Assembly (NCBI RefSeq): GCF_000315625.1
Contig: NW_005434632.1
Location: forward strand, 263,838 to 327,837
DNA: 64,000 bases
Direction of reading: 5' to 3'
Origin: Guillardia theta CCMP2712
Taxonomy: Eukaryota; Cryptophyceae; Pyrenomonadales; Geminigeraceae
The notes beneath the pieces were generated by a model. It saw only the letters and a program-made list of their open reading frames with translations, was not told the origin of the DNA and ran no database searches. Below are positions 45,109 to 55,660 of this stretch, piece after piece (within the stretch, counting starts at the first letter, position 1; each line of letters opens with the position of its first letter). Made by a program: the position numbers and the translations under genes.

Positions 45109-48100
45109 TCACTCAGCTTCCATCACGTGGAGATCATCCACAGCAGGCGCGCCGTTGCCGTTGGAGCCGTTAGCGTGAACCGCATGCGACGAGGCTGCAT
45201 CGTGCCGCTCTATGGAGATCCTGACTTGGAGCTTAGAGTTTCTGATCTTCTTGGCCTTCCGGGCGTTGACGAGGCTGAGTGACATCTCAGTCCCGCTCTT
45301 GGAAGCATCCAGCTCCTTGAGATCGATGATGGCAGTGCCGATCAAGTCGTCCTTGGTGATCTGGAGAACAAGACGTCAGCAGGGGCAGGGGAGGGCAGCC
45401 AGAAGGGTCGCAGGGGCTACTCACGTTGTCTCGGTCCCAGACGGAGATGGTGAGGAAGTTTGTATCGCTGTACATGTCCCATGAGAACTCTTGGTTCCAC
45501 TTGGGGTTCGGCTCCTTGGAGAACGTCTCCGTGACGTACGTCTCCGGCTCCCCGGACCCATCGACGTAGGTGACACAGTAGGGGTCGCAGCTCCTGATCA
45601 GATCCATCCGGGGGAGGTCGGAGGCTCCAATGATGGTCAGGTTGATCACCCCTACCTTCCTCAGGAACTCCTCCAGCCGCTTCATCATGCTCTTCTCCAC
45701 CGCCGGCAGCTGCCCGAGCGACTTCACCGCCAGGGACTCAAGAACTTGCGCCATGCGCTTCTGCTCGTCCAGAACCCCGATCTGAAGCATGTTCATCACC
45801 AGCAGACGCCTGGCAGGAGCAGCAGGGTCAGCGCACGTCAGCGACGGATGGAGGAGACGGGGAAAGGAGGGAGGAAGGGAGCTGGGTGAGAGAGGAGGGA
45901 GGGACTGAGCTGGTGGAGCCAACCTCATATTCTCGATGCCGACGACCTCCTTGAACTCTTGGTTCCTCCTATCTCTCTGCTCCAGCACGTTGCTCCCGTA
46001 CCTCTCCATCACATCGAGCACCATGTCGTTGCCGTAGCCGTCCACCATCCCGGCAGTCCTGTCGTGCTGCCCGTCCTCAGTCTCCGGGGTCACTTGCTTG
46101 GAGCCCTTGGACGACTTGGTGTCGAGGAGTCTCTGAAGGCCGTTGATGTCGAGTCTCACCCCGCCGTGCAGGAGAATCTCCTTCTTGTCCTCGAGCTTGC
46201 GATTGATCTCTGACTGGACCTTGGACGTCTTGCCGATCTTGGCCTTCTCCTCCTTCAGCAGCTTGTGGAACTCTTCGTCCGACATGAAGCGTGACCCCAG
46301 GGGCAGGACTTTCCTCACCGCATGCCACACCACATCCGCTATCTCCTCGACAAGACCCGTCGCTCCCTCCGTCGCCTGCTTGACCGTAGCGTACGCATCG
46401 ACGAGGATGGCAAGGAAGATGTTGAAGAGGATGAAGAAGACGATGAACATGTAGGACCACAGGAAGATGTAGAAGGCGAGCGGAGTAGCCGCATGGGACA
46501 TCTGGACAGGCTCTTGTCAGATCAAGGCAAGCGCAAGTCAGACATCACCGAAGCATAGAACTGAGTTGCGTCTAAACTCAACAGCACGATGGTCAGCGTG
46601 ATACAACAGTGAGAAAGATCTTGCATGCCCTGACACACACAGAGGCTTCAGACCCTGCTCGCGCCCGTGAAGCTTCACCCTCACTTACCTCGTATTGGTG
46701 CCCAAACAGCAGCACACCGACAATGGCGTATCCCAAGAACACGATGATGAAGAGGAGGACAAAGTGCCACAAGTCACTGGCGGCCTTTGCGATCGTCCTC
46801 GTCACCATCCCCATCCTCTCCTGGAAGTCGAGGGACTTGAGCATTCTGAACACAAAGAGAACGACCGACACGCCCGAGAAGAAGGAGAAAGTCTCCATCC
46901 AGCCGGTGATCTCCCTCATCGCGTTGGTCAGCTGCAGGAAGTCATACTCGGCAGCGTTGTTGGTGCGGAACATGCGCGCCATGGCAAAGTTGGTCACGCT
47001 GATGGGAACTTGGAAGGGAGTTGGCGCAGTTGCGGCAGACCTCCGAAGTGCGGAAGTCGACCTCCTCGAGGAGGTGGAGTTGCCGTACTCAGGGCCATAG
47101 AAGAGGATCGGGTAGTTAGTGTGGAGCTTGAAGGTGAAAGCGGAATCCCTGTACATGAGCCACGAAATCACTGAGCCCCACATGAAGAAGAAGTGGAAGA
47201 GGTCGACCCAGTTGAAGGGATCGGAGAGGTACTCGTAGAGCGCAAAGCGCTTGACATGCAGGAAGAGGTCTCGCAGCTCGATGAGGCAGTTGATCGAGAG
47301 GAAGAGGACGACGATCACCATCAGGACGATCTGCACGCGTGTGGGGTAGAGGATCCTGTCGATGGAGATGGTGTTGATCTTGTAGTTCCACGGGATGTTC
47401 CCTCCTGATTCCCAGTTGAAGGTGAACTCGGAGTACATGAAGATGTTCTTGACAGCATTGAAGGTCACAATCTCAACGGAGATCTCCTTGGTCTGAGAGT
47501 CGATGAACTTGCCATCCTTGGCAAAAGTGACCATCTTGAGGGCCTGCTTCTGCGTGAGCCTCTCATCGAAGTAGAGCTTGAAAAAGTCCTGAGAGTTCGC
47601 ATCGATGTACTCAGAGGGCTTCCTGAAGAAAGATCGAGACCCCCCCGCCGCAAGCTCCTCTGTGCTCAACATCCCGTTCATGTTGGTGTCCAGCGCGTTC
47701 TGGTTGTATTTCTGAGGGAAAAAGCCCTTGGGAAAGCCATACACCACGTTGCCGCTGGCGTCGGTGGAGTTGTACCGCTCGCCGTAGCCGTAGAAGGTCT
47801 CGGGCCGGAGCTTGCCGTCATAGATGGAGCTGAAGGTCATGAACGTTGGGTCGTAGCCGAACGGCTCCGAGTCATACTCGTTGAGGATCGGGCAGCTGAT
47901 CCCTGAGCCAGCCGACGAGGTGAAGCTCTTGACCTGGCCGTCTCGGATGTTATCGAGGCAAGAGTTCTGCTTCAGTCGCTTCTGAGTGACCATGACCGCC
48001 CCGACCAGTCGGTTGTAGGGCGTCAGCTCCCTCACCTTGGGGGTGAAGGATGGGATGACCTGTGGGCTACCCTGGCTCGCGCTGAAGTACTCCCAGACTG

Positions 48101-51100
48101 AGAAGTCGTGGTGATCGGTACAGGTCAGAGGAAGGCTCTCAAGGAAGGTGGCTGCGTTGACGCAGGAAGGATACCCTCCATACCCGGGGCACTTGTCTTG
48201 CGGGCAGAGGTTGTCGTAAGAGTCTCTGGTCCCGATGACGCAGGACGTGCAAGGCATGCACTGAAATGTCTTGGAGGTGCTTTTCTTGGCGCAGTAAGAG
48301 CCACTCTGACAGTCATAGTGAGTCGTGCACGTCTGATAGTTCCTCGTTTCCGAGAGCTCGGAAGTGATCGATGACAGCTTCAACGACATGGAGAGCTTGC
48401 CGATGCCAGCAAGCTTCTCGAATGAGGCTAAGACGGAAGCGTTCTTTGACAAGATGGTGTTGTACGCGTCCACAAGATCGTAGTTAGACCCTGCCAAGAC
48501 AGAGACCTTGATCGAATACCCAGTAGCGTTGGTGTAGTTGTACGTCAACTCGGTGGCTGTTACGGACAATCCGATTTTCAGTTTGGCTGGGTTCGGCACG
48601 AAGTTCTGCAATGACTGTAGCAAGTGCTGCTGGTATGTCTCGTTGAAACTCGACAAGCTCCATTCATCGATCTGGACCTCGACGTAGAAGGATGGGGCGG
48701 GATACACAGTGAAGGTCTTCTGCGAGATATCGCTCATGATGTTACCACCCTTACATGCGACGGCATAGAGCGTAACGGGAGAGGCGCGCATAACAGTCGT
48801 GGAGAAATTGTAGATCTCTAACACGGTCGATGCTGCGGAAGCGTTAGAACATGACAGTGAGTCCTTGGAGTAGGAGTATGCGTAGTCGTTTGATCCTGAG
48901 GTGATGTTCAACTTCGCATACGTCACTCCGTTGGAATTGGGTCCAAGGTTGTAGTTCAAGATTTGTACAGGGAGAGTGAACACCTGAGAGATAATCGGTT
49001 GAGGTAAAACACAGTCACTCTCGGTGAAACTCATGCACAACGAATCCTTGCTGCCAAGACTGTAGACAGCATGAACAGTTGATCCTGACGGCACTGGGTA
49101 GGTGAAATGATAGAACTGAACTGATGTCGTGGAAGTGCTAGATTGAGTTGAAGTTGTTGGTGCTGCCGGGCCCGATCCCTGAGCAGACCCAGGCGGACCG
49201 GAAGGACCGCTCAAGACAGAAGGAAACTCAAGGCAATTGGACGATGGATCAGGAGGAAACCCTATCGCCTGGGTTGACAAAATGACGCCATTTTGACTAC
49301 TACCAGTAGCGAGATTCTTCAGAGTCAAGCATGCTTGTTTGTCGAAGGTCAATGGACTTGTTGACGTCGTGCTCAAATAAATCGTGTTCTGAGCTTGTGT
49401 CGCCGTCTGCTGGCATACCGTCCGCGAGTTTCTACCGTTGAGACTAAGAGGAAAAGAACACGAAGAGGAAGACGTCGGCGGTGATGGTGGAGAAGGAGGC
49501 GAAGACGGAGGAGAAGGGGGCCCGGACGGCGTCGGTGTAACCGTTTGTTGAGACGTCGTCAAACCCGATTGGGAGGAGTTTGCTGTCGCCGTGGTCTGAC
49601 CTTGAGATGCGGTCTGACCGGGTCCGGAGTTCGATGACGTGGTAGTTTGGATCGAATGAAGTTGACCTCCTGATCTTGTAGTTCCACGCAGGTACTGAAT
49701 CGTGTCTCCTTGTGTCTGCTGTTTTGAAAGCAGCTTCCGTGCTGTAGAAGAGCGAGGTTCACCCGAGCCTCTGTTTGAGATGCCTCTGCGACCGATCGAT
49801 CTGATTCTATCCCCCACATCCCGAGTTGGTACAAGTGAACGTCGTCGGGACTGACAGTTTCCTTGAGCCTTCTGAAAGAACAACTTGTTCTGAGAAGAGT
49901 ACGCTCCCCCAGTTGTATTCGGCAACACAGAGCAAAACCCAACCTGGAGGTAGGCAGTGAGTCTCGTGACGTACAGATCTGACAAGGTTGCATACCTGAA
50001 CCAAGTTCTCGGTGAGCTGTGAACTGCTCGGTTTCATAGTGATGGTGCCATTCAGTCCATAACTTGACAGAACCCGAAGAAACGTGTCTAGCAGGAAGAA
50101 GATCGACAATCAGTCCCAAGATCATGGAAACAAGCAAACATCACCGAACGAATACAGGCTCTGACAGTGGGGATCTGATGCGCCTTGCTGGGTAGAACAG
50201 TAGTTTGTAATTCCTTGTGAGATCAGGAAGGATGAAGTAAGATACTCTCTCTCATCGCCATATTCATAATCACTGAGGGAGCTCCGCGTAGGAACAGTAC
50301 TGGTACATGTGTCAATTCAAACTTAAGAGCGTTTCAGCACGTACTTGGGATCGAAGGGATAGAAGTTCTGTATGGTCGTGAGGTCGACGAGTGAGCTCGT
50401 TTGGCTGGTTTGGTAGAAGACAAGGGTCAGATTGCCGTCAGGGACATCTACAGATATTGACGCCGATGTTGTCGGGGACTGATCATCAGCAAACAAGAAG
50501 TCTCCCATTGTCTCGCTGTAGATGTTGAACTTGAACCCAGCCTGTGCAGAGTTGGCAATGCTGTTGATGCTCTTCACATTCCAGCCAAGGGACGTCGCGC
50601 TGGTACCGATCACATCCTCGAGGTCGATGGTAAGGGTGGTTACTTGAAGGTAGTTGCCGCAGTCTGCAGCGCAACCAAACCTGCCGAATCCCGGATACTC
50701 ATCCGGCGCATCGCATGTGCCGTCGCCACAGACGGGGTCAGTGAAGACATTGGATATGACAGCTGTTGACAACCACTTGTAGAAATCATCTGAGCTTGTC
50801 AACATTCCTGCTGCTCCTACATTTGAATTGGTGTATCCCCCTGTGCCGAGCGTTGGGAGCTGCCCAATGATCAGGTTGATGATCGAACTCTCCATGGCGA
50901 ATGAGTCTGTAACATTGCGCTGCGTGAAGAGAAGTATGGCGAACAAGATGAAAAAGAGTGCAGTTGCAGATAACTTGAAGTAAGCATGAGATCTATGTAG
51001 TTTGTCTTGAACTTTCTCCAGAAGGCCATCAACTGCAACGTGGTGAGATTGATCTGGCTTTCCCGAAGAGGGCCCGAAGATCGAACTTGACTCCAGGTCT

Positions 51101-51270
51101 TCGAGGACAACTTCGACGGCTTCCATCCTGTCCTTGTAGACATGCGGAGGTTCGAGCAGAGAAGAGAAATCCTCTTCTTCGTTCTGCCTCCTCCTTCTGC
51201 CATGAATCGCCGCAATGAGCCCCCCCCGCGGCAGCATTGTCAACGACCTGAATCTACTACCGCCCCTCAC
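45109..51270 (-). CDS. Polycystin-2-like TRP channel with large ectodomain and C-terminal C2 domain
   Basis: Exon 1 is 51270 (or 51237) to 50345. The cytosolic N-terminus leads to the first helix, AYFKLSATALFFILFAILLF. Next are DYEYGDEREYLTSSFLISQG, GLNGTITMKPSSSQLTENLV, and a huge first extracellular loop from the exon 49951-46690. The loop holds a Ser/Thr/Gln/Pro-rich mucin-like part, a SEA-like part (FYVEVQIDEWSLSSFNETYQ), a Cys-rich patch (CTTHYDCQSGSYC, CMPCTSCV) and the polycystin domain (ELTPYNRLVGAVMV, EIVTFNAVKNIFMYSEFTF), with an insert like an EF-hand loop (DTNMNGMLSTEEL). The TRP helices follow: IVLMVIVVLFLSINCLIELR, WVDLFHFFFMWGSVISWL, VSVVLFVFRMLKSLDFQER, FVLLFIIVFLGYAIVGVLLF and SYMFIVFFILFNIFLAILVD. 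The cytosolic tail has coiled-coil segments and then a C2 domain (VGVINLTIIGASDLPRMDLI, CDPYCVTYVDGSGEPETYV, NPKWNQEFSWDM, FLTISVWDRDN). Polycystins are cation channels, often ciliary. The pore-loop exon (46690-46502) is unclear; FRRNSVLCFGD near 46575 is the best candidate. Confidence 0.85.
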
Positions 51271-52290
51271 TACTCTTCAAAGCTTGCTATAACCCCTTTC
51301 TGATCACCCCTACCCCTCTCAAATTTACCCTACCCTACATTCGAGCAAAGCTACCCGTACCTATCATACTACCCCTATTTCACCTCCGTCATTTCTTGGA
51401 TTTGGACCCTTGCGAATGTCATCATACTGGGTTCACAGAGCGGCTCTTTCAACCTTAGGTGAAATTCACTATTCTACACCTATAAATTCAGCAGTGTCTA
51501 CCCAGGCGCCTTCTCGAGAGTCCCCAGACAATGATCACCCTTCCTTCAAGAGACATTCATAACCCCTACCCACTCTACGTTTGTCCCAAAGTTCTGAAAA
51601 TGCTCCACCACCACCCCCATGTCGTAGCCTAGACCACCCTCATATTTACTACCCCCTCCCTAGCGACATATTCATCACAAAGTCACGTGGTATGATAAAA
51701 TCGAAATCAAGTGGTTTCGATCAGACACCCCTACCCCCTATCATACATACCCCCATGAGAAGTTCTGGACCCAATGGAAAGAAACTTCCTCTTTCATAGG
51801 ACCCAGAGTAAACTGATTTCCTATTTGAACAAAGTAAAGGAATAGATAGGGCCTATGCCCCTACTCCTTCTTTAACGCCTACCCATGTCAAATTTCTCCC
51901 TACCCCCACCACCTACCTCTACCACATTCTCACCTGGTGCTGACAGGCCCCCACTCACTCAAGTAATAAAATGCCACTCTTTCTGCTTCAGGTACCCCAC
52001 CTTATTACGTACCTTCTGGCTATAAATGAGGGGTGATTCAAGTAGGGGTGTGCTCGCGCTTTCCGGAGACCTCTAGACTGGTGGAGTGACCAACATGGTG
52101 GGGGGGTGGCATGTGGGCGTTTGCTAAGTTACAAGGGTTTTATAAGAATACTGAAAACTTTAGTCAAACAGCAATAATGAACTCGCCCCCTTGAAAGTTG
52201 TCGGTCCATCACTACCCCCACCATGAGCTCCTATGAAAATTGAAAGGGTACATAGTGATTGTCACTAGAGGACCACCCCTACTACGACCG
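51271..52290. other. Long intergenic stretch dense in CCCCTA/ACCCC words
   Basis: Over about a kilobase the plus strand repeats short words such as CCCCTACCC, TACCCCTA, ACCACCC and CCCTACC, with intervening AT-rich pieces. It is G-poor up to about 52010 and then mixed. It lies upstream of the polycystin gene. No gene is seen; a 72-codon frame at 51581 is without support. Confidence 0.6.
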
Positions 52291-53929
52291 GCCGGGACGG
52301 TACGGCACCGGGTGTGGACCCCCCTTTTCATTGTACCACGGTAAAAGATAAGGCAATAATAATGTAGGGCTGTCCGATCAAGTCACCTGTCACGGCCGCG
52401 TGACCTCGCCGGTTCAGTGCCCAGGGTGACTTTCACATTCAAGTTCATAGTACTAGTGTCTAGTGTCGATGATCAAAGTTTTTTAAAAGTCACCGTCCGT
52501 CCCGAGTCCGATCATCCGATCACTTCGAGGGGAACTCAAACGGTCAAGTTAAAAATCAGTCAGCCTGCCAGGTCTCGCCGTTTGGCCCGGCTGTGCGACA
52601 GTAGTAGTGTCAGGGTCAAGCCTCCTCGACTTTCATTATTGTCCTCGTACTGATTTTTAACTTCACTTTGAGTAAAGGGGACCGTCGGACAAGGGACGGT
52701 CCGATCGCTGGCACCGTGGCTTTTCCTCCGAGTCGACTCGGCGAGCCTCGGACTCGGGTACTATTCCTCGGAGGAATACTCCAGACTCACCGGGGGGGCC
52801 GGGACTCAGTGACTTGGACTGGTACTATCATAGTATCGGATTCGAGTCCCGGAGTCTGAGTGCTGCCGCCAAATCAGCGGAACTTGAAGACTGGTGGACC
52901 GGGAACCTTTGGCGGACTCATCCGGCCCGGATTAAAGACTGTACGGTCACGGTCACGGTGTCACGAGTCTAGCCATCCGAAATCGGTTCATGCACTTGAA
53001 TTTTGCGTGCAGTGCCATGACCGACCGTGCCACCCGGTGTACCGTACGGTCACTGCGGCTGTGACTCCCGGCGGAGTCCGACTCCCGCCCGGCCGGGGGG
53101 GGGCGGCGCGGCCCGGGCCCGGGGCCGGGCCCGCCCGCCCGCCCACCTTCCTTCACCTGACCGGTTCATCGGACACAGTACTGTCCGGGACGGGGAGCGG
53201 CGGAAGGATTTCACACCGGCGCCGGGTAACGGTACCGGAAGTATGCCATGATGGGGGCCGCCGGGCCCCGCCGGGCCGGCCGCGGAAAATCAGAAGCCGC
53301 GGCGGCTGCCCCCGCTGACTCGGCGGGTCGGGTCGCGCCGCCCGGCCGCGCCGCGCCGTGTGACAGGCCGCCGGGGGTGAGTCCGGTCAGCCCGGCTGTG
53401 CCCCGCCGCCGGGCGGCGGCGAGCGCGGCGCTGCCGCTGCGGCTGAGCGCGGCGCTGCCGCTGCGGCTGAGCGCGGCCCCGGCGTGTCAGTGACCGAGTC
53501 CCGGGCCGGGCCCGGCCTCTCCGGGCCCGCGCCGGGCCGCCGGGCCGCGCCGCCGCCGGGCCGTGCAGCCTGCCGGGCCCAGGCTCAGGCACTGCCCGGC
53601 CTGGGCGCCCGGGCCGGCCCCCCCGCCGGCCGCCGCAGACGCGCGGCCCGGCCGGTGGCATTGAGTCACTGAGTCACTCAGCCTCCGCGGCACCCTCGGA
53701 CCACCACTGTGACTCGTGACTACTACTGGCACGGGCCGTCATGATGATTCCGCGTGCAGTGCCTGAATCTTCGGAATTAAATGATGGCAGGCTTTCAAGT
53801 TTCGGAACTTACTCCGATCGGATCGGACGGGGCACTGAGGGAACTCCCGCGGCGCGGCTGACTTTCACAACACTGCGTGCCCGCTTGGTGCATGTCACAT
53901 GGTTTCAACTTAACTTTGAGTAAAGGAGG
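52291..53929. repeat. GC-extreme domain bracketed by a 20-bp direct repeat
   Basis: The largest GC island; 53050-53680 is nearly pure G+C. The words CCCGAGTCCGATCA (52501-52514) and GACGGTCCGATC (52694 on) tie it to the other islands. A 20-bp direct repeat with one mismatch, AACTTCACTTTGAGTAAAGG at 52659-52678 and AACTTAACTTTGAGTAAAGG at 53907-53926, encloses the GC core. Open frames here are long only because stop codons need A and T. Confidence 0.7.
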
Positions 53930-55010
53930 TTACCTGCAACACTGTGACAGAACTGGTAACACCGAAATTTGAAACTGTGACTCGCTAGTCATTGTGGAAT
54001 GTGGCTGATGTTCAAATTGTCCGTCCTCCATGCCCGCATCATTTGAGCACATCAACTTCTGAAATTGACTTAATCCGTCTTGTTGTGAGCTTTCACTTTG
54101 CAACCTGAAACATCTCCCTGATAGGTGAGAAGTCGATAAGCATGCTGAACGCCATCCCCAGCTCATATATACCATCATCAGGGCAATGTCAAGTTTCGAA
54201 GCCTGATGACCACGCTGTCCTCGACGTCCTAACATTTTCAACTCCCGTAACAAAGGTACCAAATCGCGTTGAAAACGCGATTATCTCATCTTGTACATCC
54301 TAGATACTATCTTGCCGCAATTTATTGTGAAACAAACAAGCATTCGCAGCTTGGCTCGCGTATGACTGGGAGTCAACTATTGGTTTCAGCCACACACACA
54401 CTTTAGTGATGGTGAGGCTTGTAGGTTCCGTCGCAACGTTGCTGACGGAAACGTTACTGTTCAGAGGATAGGCATGAAGTCTCAAATCACCTGGAAAGTA
54501 GAATGCTTGGCATACTCCGACTTGGAAGAGGGGGTCATTTTCCACACGATGATGCCAGTAATCACACCACCAGCTGCAGCATCAGGCTCAGTCTACCCAC
54601 GATGCCGGGTGCAAACCGAGTGCATCACCAAGAAAGGGCCAGACTTCCTCACGGCTCAACTCCTTGATCGACTTCTGCCAGAGGCTCATGGATCGGGAAG
54701 AGGCGGGCTGGCACCAGCTGCAGTAAGAGGGCAGAACGGAATGGGATTAAAGTGAACCTTGGATACAACACGCTGGGTGAGAGAACGGAGACCTTGAGCG
54801 ATCATCTGTTGATCAAAGTCACGCGGATGTCAAAGATCGAGCTGGCGACGTCGACATGCTTGAAAACAACATGTACTTCGACTAGAAGCTGTATTTCTTG
54901 TCCACTACACATTGCAACTATTCTTCAGCATCACAACTCTAGCTTGATTTCCCGAGAAATGCTCCTCAGTCCCTTCAAGTACAAGGAGCAAATCATTACA
55001 CGTCCTTGAC
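53930..55010 (-). pseudogene. Possible decayed gene, origin unknown
   Basis: Minus-strand pieces look protein-like but do not join: VDVASSIFDIRVTLINR, then an in-frame TGA, then SLKVSVLSPSVLYPRFTLIP and LQLVPARLFPIHEPLAEVDQ; VITGIIVWKMTPSSKSEYAK near 54530; and a last exon DLRLHAYPLNSNVSVSNVAT ... TSLTITKVCVWLKPIVD to TAG at 54300. A separate frame at 54262-53930 has no domain I know. Composition is ordinary, unlike the GC domain to its left. It may be a dead gene or relic of a mobile element; I cannot assign a family. Confidence 0.3.
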
Positions 55011-55447
55011 AAACTCCTGTTCACCCCAACATCCCCCACTCCCCTCTGCCGCCTATCCTCTCCCGCATGCTGCGGCAAGACTTTTAAAATAATGTTGAGG
55101 CCGTAGTTGTTTTCATATTACTGATTCTACGTAAATATGTAAAAACAATTTTGAAATTATGTACTTCTCATACAAAAATCATTTTTATCATGCCATTACA
55201 GCAATTTTTTTCTATTGTATAAGAAGGAAATACCGCAACACATATTATAAATTTGTATAGTATCTTATTGTTTCCTTAAAAAGATCCCCCGTACTATTAC
55301 AGCTCTGTGGTACTGATCCAGGCTGGTCTATCGGCGTAGTAGTCCAAGGCCCGGGCGGGCCCCGGGCAGCGTTCAGGTATGACTGAAGCGGTTATTTTGG
55401 TCGTTTCAAAGCGGTTATTTGTAACCGCGGTGTCGGAAATGCTGATG
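55011..55447. other. AT-rich intergenic region left of the transposon
   Basis: 55080-55290 is very AT-rich. 55335-55375 is a mini GC island (GGCCCGGGCGGGCCCCGGGC). Two copies of AAGCGGTTATTT lie at 55386-55397 and 55409-55420, just outside the left target duplication. Before the transposon landed, this DNA adjoined the EF-hand/coiled-coil gene now at 59470 and so is probably its original promoter. Confidence 0.6.
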
Positions 55448-55456
55448 CAGCACGAT
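55448..55456. repeat. Target-site duplication, left copy (CAGCACGAT)
   Basis: Nine bases directly abutting the left inverted repeat and identical to 59429-59437. Confidence 0.9.
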
Positions 55457-55471
55457 CACGGGGGTGGAACT
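55457..55471 (+). repeat. Left terminal inverted repeat
   Basis: CACGGGGGTGGAACT; exact reverse complement of 59414-59428. Weak matching continues a few bases inward. Confidence 0.93.
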
Positions 55472-55660
55472 CCTCTTTTACCGGTATTAGGACGGGTACT
55501 TTTCCAATCCTTTTTACAGGGGTGGGGTAGTAGAATTTGTTGGGAATCGCAATGGCGATCCCGCGACAAACTGTTTCGAGGATGAATATCTCAAGAATGA
55601 AAATCTGTACAATGCAAAACAAACATTTTGTATTTAGAGATACATACAAATTGTCATTCT

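Noticed and set aside
53040-53680. Overlapping open frames rich in Gly, Pro, Arg and Ala
   Set aside because: They come from near absence of A and T, so stop codons are rare; several frames on both strands are open at once.
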